A DNA stretch of 64,000 nt, from assembly GCF_040566545.1 (NCBI RefSeq), contig NZ_JBEWZI010000007.1, forward strand, positions 140,043-204,042, read 5' to 3'. Position 1 is the stretch's first letter. Every line of letters starts with the position of its first letter. The notes under the pieces were generated by a model. The model had not been told where the DNA came from, searched no databases, and worked only from the letters and a program-made list of their open reading frames with translations. Positions 1 to 8,625 of this stretch are shown piece by piece. A program made the translations under genes and the position numbers. The stretch comes from Uliginosibacterium flavum. GTDB lineage: Bacteria > Pseudomonadota > Gammaproteobacteria > Burkholderiales > Rhodocyclaceae.

Positions 1-114
1 CAGTTCGCTCCGGTAAAACTCTTCACTATCGATGAAGTCTTCGGTGGCTGGCAGAAAACCCAGAAGATTCACTTTGCCGACGGTGGCGTGTTTGACCAGA
101 TCGGGCCGCGCTAA
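1..114 (+). CDS. sbp: Sulfate-binding periplasmic protein, C-terminal end (partial)
   Basis: The first base is in frame with a 37-residue tail ending at TAA. It contains FTIDEVFGGW, HFADGGVFDQI and a terminal GPR, which is the conserved C-terminus of the Sbp/CysP family. Family role: the periplasmic receptor that hands sulfate to the CysTWA permease. The rest of the gene lies upstream of the window. It sits about 3.3 kb before cysT with four unrelated genes between, so it is not directly co-transcribed with the permease genes. Seen: the tail sequence. Inferred: that the upstream part is intact, and the choice of sbp over cysP. Confidence 0.85.
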   Translation, partial: QFAPVKLFTIDEVFGGWQKTQKIHFADGGVFDQIGPR

Positions 115-522
115 GCCCCACGGAACAAGCAGCCTGTTGATCCGGCCCAATGAAAATCGGGGTACGCAGCCTGTCTGCAGCAAAGCACAATCCGGGACCT
201 GTCTGGGTAGTGGGCGGGTTTATGTGGGAGTGACGTCCTCGTCGTGAAGCCTTTCGCGACGAGGACGTCGCTCCCACAGCCGCAACCGCGAGGCGCGTGG
301 TGCATCAGGTCTGAGCGGCGGGCAAGAAGCCCCGGATTCCGTCGGGCGAAGCCCGGTTTATCCTGAGCATGTCGAAGGGCTGCATGCCGGGCTACGTTCA
401 TGGGCTTGTGCGTCAAAGTTCAGATTTCATCGGACAGGATCTATAAATGGCTGCCGAACAGCAGTTCCAGCAGCCCTTTTGGTTAAACTGTGCCCCTGAA
501 CAACACTCTCAAAACGCACAAC
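115..522. other. Intergenic region with a long palindrome
   Basis: No convincing gene. A perfect 21-base inverted repeat lies at 224-244 and 257-277 with a 12-base loop. It starts GTGGGAG and its centre is rich in ACGTCCTCGTCG. It could terminate sbp transcription or be a REP-type dispersed element. A common bacterial repeat core, CCTGAGCATGTCGAAGGG, lies near 363-380. Confidence 0.6.
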
Positions 523-960
523 ATGACCGAAGTCGCCAGCACCGAAGCACCCCAGCCTTCTGCAAAGGATTTGCTGAAACAGCTGCAGCAGGAATACGAA
601 GTCCTCGGAAAAAGTCTGCCGCTGGCTATCGGCATCGACAAGCAACTGCTGGAAACCCGCCCCGAAATAAATCGCAAGCAACTGCGTGCCGCACTCGGGA
701 TGCACACCCGTTCCGTGCGCTATCTGAAAAACCTGCAGATCGCGACCCAGCGCTTCAATCTGGACGATTCGCCGGCAGGTGAAGTGAGCGAAGAACAGCG
801 CGCCCTGGCCAGCAAGGAGCTGTTTGATCGCTTCAAGAAACGCGCAGAAGAGAACAAGGCCGTGCAAGCCGAAAAAGACAAAGCTGAACGAGCCGCCCGC
901 GCTGAAGTGGAACGGATGGAAAAGCTTACTCAGCTAGCGAACAAGTTCTCGCGGAAATAA
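523..960 (+). CDS. ProQ/FinO-family RNA chaperone
   Basis: The product is a small basic protein of about 145 residues. Its middle has the ProQ/FinO pattern: PLAIGIDKQLL, then RKQLRAALGMHTRSVRYLKNL. The C-terminal third is a charged helix rich in K, E and R (RFKKRAEENKAVQAEKDKAERA) that ends in KFSRK. Family knowledge: ProQ/FinO proteins bind structured small RNAs and mRNA 3' ends and act in post-transcriptional control. An in-frame GTG at 490 would add 11 residues. Neither start has a strong ribosome-binding site; I favour the ATG at 523 because homology-like sequence starts there. It stands alone between sbp and a frameshifted reductase gene. Confidence 0.8.
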   Translation: MTEVASTEAPQPSAKDLLKQLQQEYEVLGKSLPLAIGIDKQLLETRPEINRKQLRAALGMHTRSVRYLKNLQIATQRFNLDDSPAGEVSEEQRALASKELFDRFKKRAEENKAVQAEKDKAERAARAEVERMEKLTQLANKFSRK

Positions 961-1014
961 CGGCTGCCGGCTAGCCTGCATGAGCCGGACCCGCCTCAAG
1001 ACAGGAGTGTTTCC

Positions 1015-1682
1015 ATGAGAAAGCTCATCGCATCCACGTTTGTGTCGCTTGATGGGATCATGCAAGCACCTGGCGGTCCGGAAGAAGACCCCACTGGCGG
1101 TTTTGCCTTTGGCGGCTGGATGGCCGGCTACGGGGACGAAAGCATGAACATCTCGGCAGCCGGTTTCGACGGCAAGGATCGCGAACTGGTGCTCGGGCGC
1201 AGGACCTATCAGATATTCGAAGCCTACCGGCCTTATCAGCCGGAGGACCATCCGATTGCGAAAACGCTCAATGCGGCGAAAAAGCATGTTGCTTCGCGCA
1301 GCTTGATGGAGCTGCACTGGAACAACTCAGCCTGCTTCACGGCGATGTCATCTCGGCAATCATCGCTCTCAAGGCCCAAGCAGGCCTCGATCTGCAGATC
1401 ATAGGCAGCGGCAATTTGATCCAAACGCTGCAGGCAGCCTCACTGATCGACGAGTACAACGTGTGGACTTTTCCAGTGCTGCTTGGGCAGGGCAAGCGCC
1501 TCTTCAGCGCGGCAGCGAAGCCATCGGCACTTCGCCTCGTTCGCTCCCAGGTTTCGACCAGCGGCGTTGTGATGAGTACCTATGTACCAGACGGCGATGT
1601 CCGGCCCGGTTCGTTCCTGAGTACCGAGCCAAGCCAGAAGGAGTTGGCCCGACGCAAAAAGATGGCGAATGAGGCGTGGTGA
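1015..1682 (+). pseudogene. DHFR/RibD C-terminal-domain reductase, frameshifted
   Basis: Two reading frames together encode one protein. The first frame (from 1015) gives MRKLIASTFVSLDGIMQAPGG...FGGW and LVLGRRTYQIFE, and runs to about 1325. The second frame gives LLHGDVISAI, LQIIGSGNLIQTL and PVLLGQGKRLF, and ends at the TGA at 1680-1682. The pattern is that of the YyaP/RibD C-terminal NADPH-reductase family. The switch lies near 1322-1334 (aacaactcagcctgctt) and looks like a one-base loss: WNNS-x-LLHGD would be restored by one base. The start has an AGGAG ribosome-binding site. This could be a real recent mutation or a sequencing error. Confidence 0.75.
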
Positions 1683-1729
1683 TGTGACACGGAGAGTTCG
1701 CACTTTGGCGCATGGCACCAGCTCACAAC

Positions 1730-1820
1730 CATGCCCTGCCCGGAGAGCCGCGCACAGAGGACTTCTCCAGGCAGGCACTCTGCAAAGAGCCACCAGGTGC
1801 GGCTCTTCAGGCAGGGCATG
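1730..1820. repeat. REP-like palindrome, GAAGAGCCGC family (copy 1)
   Basis: The outer arms CATGCCCTGCC...AGAGCCGC (1730-1752) and GCGGCTCTTC.GGCAGGGCATG (1799-1820) are inverted repeats. The spacer carries further fragments of the same motif (acttctccaggcagg). It sits in the gap after the frameshifted reductase gene. The same GCTCTTCAGGC core recurs in at least six other intergenic places in the window. Confidence 0.7.
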
Positions 1821-1939
1821 AAAAAACGTGTGCCAAAGGCCTTGCGTGCCCTGGCTGCAGGTCGAAATTGATTCGTCCTTGACGCCGAGACATGGTTTAC
1901 GACAATGGCGACTGACCCTTGCCACCCAGGAGTGATTGC

Positions 1940-2260
1940 ATGTTTGCCTTGCATAGTGAAGACGCCTATATCCCCGCCCTGCCCGGCATCGAACGCAAAA
2001 CGCTGGTGCACGGCGACAAAACGCTGATGGTGGAATTTCGTCTGCAGAAAGGCTTCCCCCTGCCACGCCATGCGCACCCGCATGAGCAGACCGGCTATCT
2101 GGTCAGCGGCAGCCTGCGTTTGTCGATTGGCGAAGAGGTGCGCGATTTACAGCCGGGCGATGCGTGGTGCATTGCCGGCGGCGTGGAGCATGGCGCCGAA
2201 GTACTGGCGGATTCGGTGGCTATCGAAGTCTTCGCGCCGCGGCGGGAAGACTATCTTTGA
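1940..2260 (+). CDS. Cupin-domain protein
   Basis: A 106-residue single-domain cupin. Motif 1 is seen around LPRHAHPHEQTGYLVSG (the metal-binding His residues and a Glu/Gln position) and motif 2 around LQPGDAWCIAGGVEHG. The ATG at 1940 is preceded at good spacing by AGGAG (1928-1932), so I reject an in-frame TTG further upstream. Substrate unknown; small cupins of this type range from isomerases and dioxygenases to metal-dependent sensors. It stands alone. Confidence 0.8.
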   Translation: MFALHSEDAYIPALPGIERKTLVHGDKTLMVEFRLQKGFPLPRHAHPHEQTGYLVSGSLRLSIGEEVRDLQPGDAWCIAGGVEHGAEVLADSVAIEVFAPRREDYL

Positions 2261-2386
2261 CAGGCTTCAACACGCGGCTTTGCGTAGTCGAGTGGGGCGC
2301 ATGTAGCGGCTATTGAAACGCCGGAATCTGTTAAGCGCGCTGATTTGCGAACGGATGTGTTTCATCACGCAATCGCAAAGCTGGAC

Positions 2387-3172
2387 TCAAGCCCCCACCA
2401 GACCAAGTGGGCTTGAACGGCGCCCACCGGCAAACGCCACCAGCTCGCCCTGCGGCAAAGGCAGCCAGGCCTCATCGGTCAATGGCTGGGTGGCGATGAT
2501 GACCATACGGTCGTCAGGATGGTTGATCCGCGAAAAATCGATGCCCAGCTGGCAATCCAGCAGCAGCGCCCGCCCAAAGGGATGCGCACGCAGGACGTAA
2601 TGCAGTTCCGTACTGCGATGGGCGAACAGCACTTCGCCATTGGACAGCACGAAATTGAACGTCCCCGAAGCCGCGATCTGCCGGGTGGTTTCGGCCAGCA
2701 CCTCATGCAAAGCCTCCGGCGCCGGTTCCGTTTCACCAAAGCGTCGAACCAGCGCGTCCAGTAGCAGGCAGAAAGCCAGCTCGCTATCCGTCTGCCCGAC
2801 CGGCTGAAAGTGCTCCGCACGCGGCAAGGCCGCGACGTCCAGATTGCCATTATGTGCAAACGACCATTCCCGGCCCCACAACTGGCGCATGAAGGGATGG
2901 CAGTTGGTGGCGCTGACCACGCCCTGTGTCGCCTTGCGGATATGCGCGATGATGTTGCGCGAGCGCGTGGAATATTGCTGTATCCATTGCGCCATCAGGG
3001 ATTGAGCCGAAGGCTGCTCGTCGATCAGCAGGTGGCAGCGCCGCTCTTCATACAGGGCAATACCCCAGCCGTCGGCATGCTCGCCGGTCTCGCCGCCCCT
3101 GCGCAGGAAACCTTCCAGCGAGAAACTCAACTGGGCAGGTTTGAAAGAATTCATTCCAAGAAGCTGGCACAT
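2387..3172 (-). CDS. Class II glutamine amidotransferase (YafJ-like)
   Basis: A protein of about 261 residues with an Ntn-hydrolase glutaminase fold. The start at 3172 gives MCQLLGMN, placing the catalytic nucleophile Cys at position 2, exposed after Met removal; longer reading from 3220 would bury it. Further signatures are EHADGWGIALYE, NIIAHIRKATQG and FAHNGNLD, the glutamine-binding and oxyanion elements of this family. No synthetase domain is fused, as in E. coli YafJ and related YafJ/DUG3-like proteins. It is transcribed divergently from cysT. Confidence 0.85.
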   Translation of the reverse strand: MCQLLGMNSFKPAQLSFSLEGFLRRGGETGEHADGWGIALYEERRCHLLIDEQPSAQSLMAQWIQQYSTRSRNIIAHIRKATQGVVSATNCHPFMRQLWGREWSFAHNGNLDVAALPRAEHFQPVGQTDSELAFCLLLDALVRRFGETEPAPEALHEVLAETTRQIAASGTFNFVLSNGEVLFAHRSTELHYVLRAHPFGRALLLDCQLGIDFSRINHPDDRMVIIATQPLTDEAWLPLPQGELVAFAGGRRSSPLGLVGA

Positions 3173-3295
3173 AGGGAGATTAACGGCACGTGATGGCAAA
3201 GCGTTGACCTGATTCTGCATCCGGCGTCATCAATTACTCATACATCTTTCCCATATCGAAATACGGATAGCCAAACCCACCCTTACTCATATTTA

Positions 3296-3319
3296 GAATA
3301 AGCAACGCAGCTTTTATTC
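3296..3319. promoter_or_regulatory. AT-rich palindrome upstream of cysT, possible CysB site
   Basis: GAATAA (3296-3301) and TTATTC (3314-3319) form an inverted repeat with 12 bases between. It lies in the AT-rich stretch about 60 bases before the cysT start and between divergent genes. CysB, encoded at the end of this operon, is known to bind loosely conserved AT-rich sites upstream of cys promoters. The assignment is an inference. Confidence 0.3.
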
Positions 3320-3379
3320 GTTCGTTTCGTATATAGAGATCCATAAACTGTGGTCATTTCATATAACGCAAGCCCGCAC

Positions 3380-4219
3380 ATGACGACCCCACAAAAGACC
3401 TTCAGAGTCCTGCCCGGCTTCAAGCTGACCTTGGGCTATACCTTGTTCTATCTCTCCTTGCTGGTGCTGATCCCGTTGTCGGCAGTGTTCATCAAGACGG
3501 CTACGGGTGGCTGGGAGCACTTCTGGCTGACGGTGACGTCGCCGCGTGTGCTGGCGTCCTTCCGTCTGTCCTTCGGCGCCTCGCTGATCGCGGCCGCCAT
3601 CAACAGCGTGTTCGGCCTGCTGCTGACCTGGTCGCTGGTGCGTTACCGTTTTCCGGGTCGCAAGATCGTGGACGCCTTAATTGACCTGCCTTTCGCGCTG
3701 CCCACAGCAGTGGCCGGCATCGCGCTGACGGCGATCTATGCGCCCAAGGGCTGGGTCGGCAGCATCGCTGCCGAGCACGGCGTGCGCATTGCCTTCACGC
3801 CCTGGGGCGTACTGCTGGCGCTGATCTTCATCGGCCTGCCCTTTGTGGTGCGCACCGTTCAGCCGGTGCTGGAAGATCTGGAGACCGAGCTGGAAGAGGC
3901 CGCCGCAAGCTTGGGCGCGCAGCGCTGGGATACCTTCCGCTTCGTGATTTTCCCGGCTCTGCTACCGGCCCTGCTGACCGGCTTCGCCCTATCCTTTGCG
4001 CGCGCAGTCGGTGAATACGGCTCGGTGATCTTCATCGCCGGCAACATCCCAATGGTTTCGGAAATCACGCCGCTGATGATCATCACCAAACTGGAGCAAT
4101 ACGATTACACCGGCGCCACCAGCATTGCGGCAGTCATGCTGGTGCTGTCTTTCGTGCTGCTCTTCATCATCAATGGTTTGCAGGCGTGGTCGACACGCCG
4201 GATCGGGAGGACGGTGTAA
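3380..4219 (+). CDS. cysT: Sulfate/thiosulfate ABC transporter permease CysT
   Basis: 279 residues with six or so hydrophobic segments. It carries the ABC-permease EAA loop EEAAASLGAQRWDTFRFVIFPALLPALLTG and the CysT C-terminal pattern RAVGEYGSVIFIAGNIP. It forms the inner-membrane channel with CysW and imports sulfate using CysA ATPase. I chose the ATG at 3380 (MTTPQKTF) over an upstream GTG at 3350. Its TAA stop overlaps the cysW start (TAATG), which indicates translational coupling. It is the first gene of cysT-cysW-cysA-cysB. Confidence 0.95.
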   Translation: MTTPQKTFRVLPGFKLTLGYTLFYLSLLVLIPLSAVFIKTATGGWEHFWLTVTSPRVLASFRLSFGASLIAAAINSVFGLLLTWSLVRYRFPGRKIVDALIDLPFALPTAVAGIALTAIYAPKGWVGSIAAEHGVRIAFTPWGVLLALIFIGLPFVVRTVQPVLEDLETELEEAAASLGAQRWDTFRFVIFPALLPALLTGFALSFARAVGEYGSVIFIAGNIPMVSEITPLMIITKLEQYDYTGATSIAAVMLVLSFVLLFIINGLQAWSTRRIGRTV

Positions 4220-5136
4220 TGGCCGGCGCAACTGCAAGTCTGAATGTGGCGCGTCTCGCCTCATTGAATGCACCGCGACACTACGAGGACAATGCCGCAA
4301 CCCGCGACAATCCTTGGGTGAAGTACACAGTGCTGGGCATCTCGCTGCTGTTCTTCGCGGCCTTCCTGCTACTGCCGCTGGCAACGGTGTTTGTGGAGGC
4401 CTTCAAAAAAGGTTGGGACGTTTATCTTGCCGCCATCACGGAAGCGGATGCGCTGTCGGCGATATATTTGACGCTGATCGCAGCCGTGATTGCCGTGCCG
4501 CTGAATCTGGTGTTCGGGGTCTCTGCCGCCTGGGCGATTGCCAAATTCGAGTTCCGTGGCAAGCAGTTGCTGATCACCTTCATCGACTTGCCCTTCTCGG
4601 TATCGCCAGTCGTGGCGGGCCTGATCTATGTGCTGCTGTTCGGCGCGCAAGGCTGGTTCGGGCCGTGGCTACAAGAGCACGACATCCGCATCCTGTTTGC
4701 GGTGCCCGGCATCGTGCTGGCGACCATCTTCGTGACCTTTCCCTTCGTTGCCCGCGAGCTGATCCCGCTGATGCAGGCACAGGGCAAGGAAGAAGAGGAA
4801 GCGGCCATCGTGTTGGGCGCCAGTGGCTGGCAAACCTTCTGGCACGTCACGCTCCCAAACATCAAATGGGGTCTGCTGTATGGCGTGGTGCTGTGTAACG
4901 CGCGCGCCATGGGTGAATTCGGCGCGGTCAGCGTGGTGTCCGGGCATATCCGCGGCGTCACCAACACCATGCCCTTGCAGATCGAAATTCTCTACAACGA
5001 GTACCAGTTCGCGGCCGCTTTCGCCGTAGCCTCGCTGCTGGCCTTGCTGGCACTGGTGACGCTGGTACTCAAGACTTACATCGAATGGCAGGCTGCTCGA
5101 AGCCTGCGTGATAGCCAACAGGAAGAAGTGTCATGA
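4219..5136 (+). CDS. cysW: Sulfate/thiosulfate ABC transporter permease CysW
   Basis: 305 residues and the partner permease of CysT. Hydrophobic segments begin after about residue 35 (YTVLGISLLFFAAFLLLPLATVF). The EAA loop is EEEEAAIVLGASGWQTFWHVTLPNIKWGLLYG, followed by NARAMGEFGAVSVVSGHIRG, the CysW hallmark. The start is set by GGGAGG at 4205-4210 and the overlap with the cysT stop. The stop overlaps the cysA start (ATGA). Confidence 0.95.
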   Translation: MAGATASLNVARLASLNAPRHYEDNAATRDNPWVKYTVLGISLLFFAAFLLLPLATVFVEAFKKGWDVYLAAITEADALSAIYLTLIAAVIAVPLNLVFGVSAAWAIAKFEFRGKQLLITFIDLPFSVSPVVAGLIYVLLFGAQGWFGPWLQEHDIRILFAVPGIVLATIFVTFPFVARELIPLMQAQGKEEEEAAIVLGASGWQTFWHVTLPNIKWGLLYGVVLCNARAMGEFGAVSVVSGHIRGVTNTMPLQIEILYNEYQFAAAFAVASLLALLALVTLVLKTYIEWQAARSLRDSQQEEVS

Positions 5137-6257
5137 GCATCCAAGTCCAGAACATCCGCAAACAGTTCGGCAATTTCGTTGCCCTGAACGACGTTACGCT
5201 CGACTTTCCGACCGGCGAACTGGTCGCCCTGCTTGGCCCGTCCGGTTGCGGCAAGACCACCTTGCTGCGGATCATCGCCGGGCTGGAACAGGCTGACAGC
5301 GGCAATGTGATCCTCGAAGGCAACGATGCATCCGGCACCCACGTCCGGGATCGCGAAGTCGGCTTCGTATTTCAGCACTACGCGCTGTTCCGCCACATGA
5401 CGGTGTTCGACAACATCGCCTTTGGCCTGCGCGTGAAGCCGCGTCACGAGCGCCCCTCGGAAACGATCATCCGCAAGAAAGTCACCGAACTGCTCAAGCT
5501 CGTTCAACTGGACTGGTTGGCGGATCGTTTCCCGTCTCAGCTTTCCGGCGGGCAACGCCAGCGCATTGCCCTGGCTCGTGCTTTGGCGGTGGAGCCGCGC
5601 GTGCTGCTGCTCGACGAGCCTTTCGGCGCGCTGGATGCCAAGGTGCGCAAAGAGCTGCGCCGCTGGCTGCGCCGCCTGCACGATGAACTGCACATCACCA
5701 GCATCTTCGTGACGCACGATCAGGAAGAGGCGCTGGAAGTCGCCGACCGCGTGGTGCTGATGAACCACGGCAGCGTGGAGCAGATCGGCGCGCCGGAAGA
5801 AGTCTGGAGTGCGCCGAAGACGCCGTTTGTGTATAGCTTTCTGGGCTCGGTCAATCTCTTCCACGGGCGCTCGGCGCCGGGCGAAGTTCAGGTTGGCGGG
5901 CAATCACTCGGCCACGCCGAGAGCATCATTCCGGATGGCGTCGAGGTCATCGCCTTCGCGCGCCCGCACGAGCTGGATATCGAAACGGATCTGTCACAAT
6001 CCAGCGGCATCCGCGCGCGCATCACCCGCATCCAGGCGTTTGGCCTGACCGCCCGGGTGGAGCTTGAACGCACAGATATTCACGGTACTCTGCATCATCA
6101 TGAAGTCGAGCTGACGCTGGAGCGCCTGATTACTCTGCAACTGCGCGCTGGCGTCGACGTGCTGCTCGTGCCCTCGCGCCTCAAGGTATTCGAGAGTCCG
6201 GCACCCGCCCAAGTGACGCCAGCCAACGCCGATCACTACATTGCCTCAGGGATCTGA
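5133..6257 (+). CDS. cysA: Sulfate/thiosulfate import ATP-binding protein CysA
   Basis: A 374-residue ABC ATPase. Walker A is GPSGCGKT (residues 35-42), the signature is LSGGQ (137-141), Walker B is LLLDEP (158-163) and the H-loop is THDQEE. A C-terminal regulatory TOBE-like region starts after VNLFHGR. It energises sulfate import through CysTW at the inner membrane. It overlaps cysW by four bases and is followed two bases later by cysB. Confidence 0.96.
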   Translation: MSIQVQNIRKQFGNFVALNDVTLDFPTGELVALLGPSGCGKTTLLRIIAGLEQADSGNVILEGNDASGTHVRDREVGFVFQHYALFRHMTVFDNIAFGLRVKPRHERPSETIIRKKVTELLKLVQLDWLADRFPSQLSGGQRQRIALARALAVEPRVLLLDEPFGALDAKVRKELRRWLRRLHDELHITSIFVTHDQEEALEVADRVVLMNHGSVEQIGAPEEVWSAPKTPFVYSFLGSVNLFHGRSAPGEVQVGGQSLGHAESIIPDGVEVIAFARPHELDIETDLSQSSGIRARITRIQAFGLTARVELERTDIHGTLHHHEVELTLERLITLQLRAGVDVLLVPSRLKVFESPAPAQVTPANADHYIASGI

Positions 6258-6259
6258 TC

Positions 6260-7198
6260 ATGAACTTCCAGCAACTACGCATCGTGCGCGAAACGGTACG
6301 GCAGAACTACAACCTGACCGAAGTCGCCAACGCGCTGTTCACCTCGCAGCCCGGCGTGTCCAAACACATCAAGGATCTGGAGGACGAGCTGGGCGTAGAA
6401 CTCTTCATCCGCCGCGGCAAGCGTCTGCTCGGCTTGACCGAGCCGGGCAAGGAACTGGTGGTGATTGTCGAACGCATGTTGCTGGACGCACGCAACATCA
6501 AGAAACTCGCCGACCAGTTCACCCAGCGCGATCAGGGCCAGCTGACGGTCGTCACGACTCACACGCAAGCGCGTTACGCCCTGCCCAAAATCGTGACAGG
6601 CTTCAAACAGGAATATCCGAAAGTGCACCTCGCGCTGCATCAAGGCAGCCCGCAGGAAATCGTACAGCAGCTGCTCTCCGGTGACGCCGACATTGGTATC
6701 GCCACCGAGTCGCTTGATGCGGAACCGGAATTGGTGACCTTTCCCTATTACGACTGGCATCATGCGGTACTCGTGCCGGTTGGCCATCCTTTGCTGGATG
6801 AGCCGGAACTGACGCTGGCCGCGCTGGCTGAGCATCCGCTGATCACGTATCACAGCGGCTTTACAGGGCGCAGCAAGATCGACAAGGCCTTCGCCGAAGC
6901 CAATCTGAGTCCGGATATCGTGATCTCGGCGCTCGATGCCGACGTGATCAAGGCTTACGTCGAACTGGGGCTGGGCGTCGGCATCATCGCCCCGGGCGCC
7001 TTCAATCCAGCCAAGGACACCGATCTGCGCCTGATCGATGCTTCGCACCTGTTCGCCCGCAATACCACACTGATTGCGGTGCGCCGTGGCCATTATCTGC
7101 GCGGCTATGCTTTCCGCTTTATCGAGCTTTGCGCGCCAGAACTGACCGAGCCGAATGTTCGTGCAGCCGTGGCACCGCATCGGGAAAACGGGTTTTAG
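6260..7198 (+). CDS. cysB: LysR-type regulator CysB of sulfur assimilation
   Basis: A 312-residue LysR-type protein. The N-terminal helix-turn-helix is MNFQQLRIVRETVRQNYNLTEVANAL, then TSQPGVSKHIKDLEDELGVELFIRRGKR. The effector domain starts with TTHTQARYALP, the CysB sulfate / acetylserine pocket signature. It activates cys transport and reductive genes in response to sulfur status. As the last gene of the permease operon it probably controls its own transcription. The closely spaced downstream palindrome (7219-7287) may terminate the operon. Confidence 0.93.
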   Translation: MNFQQLRIVRETVRQNYNLTEVANALFTSQPGVSKHIKDLEDELGVELFIRRGKRLLGLTEPGKELVVIVERMLLDARNIKKLADQFTQRDQGQLTVVTTHTQARYALPKIVTGFKQEYPKVHLALHQGSPQEIVQQLLSGDADIGIATESLDAEPELVTFPYYDWHHAVLVPVGHPLLDEPELTLAALAEHPLITYHSGFTGRSKIDKAFAEANLSPDIVISALDADVIKAYVELGLGVGIIAPGAFNPAKDTDLRLIDASHLFARNTTLIAVRRGHYLRGYAFRFIELCAPELTEPNVRAAVAPHRENGF

Positions 7199-7218
7199 CG
7201 TTGCTGCAAGCAGCCGCC

Positions 7219-7287
7219 TGAAGAGCCGCCAAGGGCGGCCCTGTCAGGCATGGCATGCTGAAGAAGCTTGCCGGTCGCGGCTCTTCA
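7219..7287. repeat. REP-like palindrome, GAAGAGCCGC family (copy 2)
   Basis: TGAAGAGCCGC (7219-7229) and GCGGCTCTTCA (7277-7287) are perfect inverted arms. A nested small palindrome and another TGAAGAAGC lie inside. It sits between the convergent 3' ends of cysB and glgA, so it may act as a two-way transcription stop. Confidence 0.7.
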
Positions 7288-7293
7288 CACACC

Positions 7294-8625
7294 TCACTGC
7301 GTGGTCAGCAGCGCCTCGTAAAGCTTCAAATACGAGCGTGCGGCGGCATCCCAGGAGAACTCCTGAGTCATCGCGCGGCGCTGCATCTGCTGCCAGCGTG
7401 CCGGCTGTGCGTAGAGGGCAAACACCTGATCCAACCGGGCGCTGAGCGCTGCGCTGCTGGCTTCACTGAAGCTGAAGCCGGTGGCAGTGTCGGCTGCCAG
7501 ATGGGCCTCGCTGGCATCGACGACGGTATCGGCCAGACCGCCGACGCTGCGCACTACCGGCAAACTGCCGTAACGCAAGGCATACAACTGAGTCAGGCCA
7601 CAGGGTTCAAAACGCGAGGGCACGAAGAGCGCGTCGCTGCCGGCGATGATGCGGTGAGCCAGTGCTTCGTCATACACCGTGCGCACGGCCACCTGCTCCG
7701 GATACTTGTCGGCCGCATCCACAAACGCAGCCTCCAGCGCATGATCGCCATTGCCCTGCACAGATGTGTATAAGAGACAGGTCTTGCACAACGCCTTGCC
7801 CGCCAGATCGGTCGCGCTGAAATTAGCGGCGATGCCCGTGTCCCGCTCGGGATTCCAGACGGCGTAATCCACGCCATTGAGCACCCCGAACACATCCCCG
7901 GCACGGCCCTGAATCACACCTTCCAGACCGCAGCCGAATTCGGGCGTAGCAATCTCGCGGGCATAACTGCCACTCACGGTGGTGATGCAGTCGGCAAACT
8001 TCAGGCCGGCCTTCATGAAGGACAGCTGGCCGTGATACTCCAGCCCGCTCGGCGCGGCGTAACGCCCCGGCAAGCCCAGCAGATGGAAATCGGCCAGCGC
8101 AAACAGGCCCTGATAAGCCAGGTTATGCACCGTAAACACGGTGGCAGCATGCGTCGGCAAATGCTGCGCGACGTAGGCGCAAGCCATCGCGGCATGCCAG
8201 TCATGCGCGTGCAGGATATCGGGGATCCAGTCCGCATCCAGCGTGCCGGCGGCCAGTTGCGCAGCCGCCCAACCGAGCACGGCGAAGCGCTGCAGGTTGT
8301 CAGGCCATTCGGCGCCGGTATGGGTTTGATAGGGGCTGCCACTGCGCCGATAGAAATACGGCGCATCAAGCACATACACCGGCACATGACTGAAAGGCAT
8401 GTGCCCGCGCATCAGGCGCACCCGCGCAGCACCGAACACAGTCCCGATTTCACAGACACAGCTGGGCTCCAGAATGGCATCCAGAATGGCGGGAAAGCCA
8501 GGCAAGAGCAGGCGCACATCGGCGCCCTGCCCGATCAATGCCTGCGGCAAGGCCCCCAGCACATCCGCCAATCCCCCGGTTTTCACCAGCGGAAAAATTT
8601 CCGCCGCTACGTGCAAAACCTTCAT
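7294..8625 (-). CDS. glgA: Glycogen synthase, interrupted by an adapter-type sequence (assembly artefact)
   Basis: A GT5-family ADP-glucose:alpha-1,4-glucan glucosyltransferase. The N-terminal half is normal: KTGGLADVLGALP (ADP-glucose loop), HAHDWHAAMA and TVHNLAYQGLF. So is the C-terminal part: VPSRFEPCGLTQLYALRYG and GGLADTV. Between them the reading frame passes through CLLYTS, the translation of a 19-base Tn5 mosaic end (7762-7780). About 45-50 residues expected here, including the R-x-x-x-QKG substrate-binding motif, are missing. The product is 443 residues against about 477-490 for the family. The frame stays open, so an automatic pipeline would call it intact. The start overlaps the glgC stop (ATGA). 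The real gene is probably complete. Confidence 0.85.
   Translation of the reverse strand: MKVLHVAAEIFPLVKTGGLADVLGALPQALIGQGADVRLLLPGFPAILDAILEPSCVCEIGTVFGAARVRLMRGHMPFSHVPVYVLDAPYFYRRSGSPYQTHTGAEWPDNLQRFAVLGWAAAQLAAGTLDADWIPDILHAHDWHAAMACAYVAQHLPTHAATVFTVHNLAYQGLFALADFHLLGLPGRYAAPSGLEYHGQLSFMKAGLKFADCITTVSGSYAREIATPEFGCGLEGVIQGRAGDVFGVLNGVDYAVWNPERDTGIAANFSATDLAGKALCKTCLLYTSVQGNGDHALEAAFVDAADKYPEQVAVRTVYDEALAHRIIAGSDALFVPSRFEPCGLTQLYALRYGSLPVVRSVGGLADTVVDASEAHLAADTATGFSFSEASSAALSARLDQVFALYAQPARWQQMQRRAMTQEFSWDAAARSYLKLYEALLTTQ
7762..7780 (+). other. Synthetic Tn5 mosaic-end / Nextera adapter sequence inside glgA
   Basis: AGATGTGTATAAGAGACAG is identical to the engineered 19-base Tn5 mosaic end used in tagmentation libraries. 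It is a hybrid of the natural inner and outer ends and does not belong to wild Tn5. It falls exactly where glgA loses its expected central segment, which is what an uncut adapter in a chimeric read or contig join would produce. Confidence 0.93.

Noticed and set aside
7155..7773. Plus-strand frames across the cysB-glgA junction and glgA
   Set aside because: Antisense to glgA and partly through the REP palindrome and adapter; no protein similarity.
7762..7780. Natural Tn5/IS50 end
   Set aside because: The sequence is the engineered mosaic of inner and outer ends, with no transposase or target duplication nearby.
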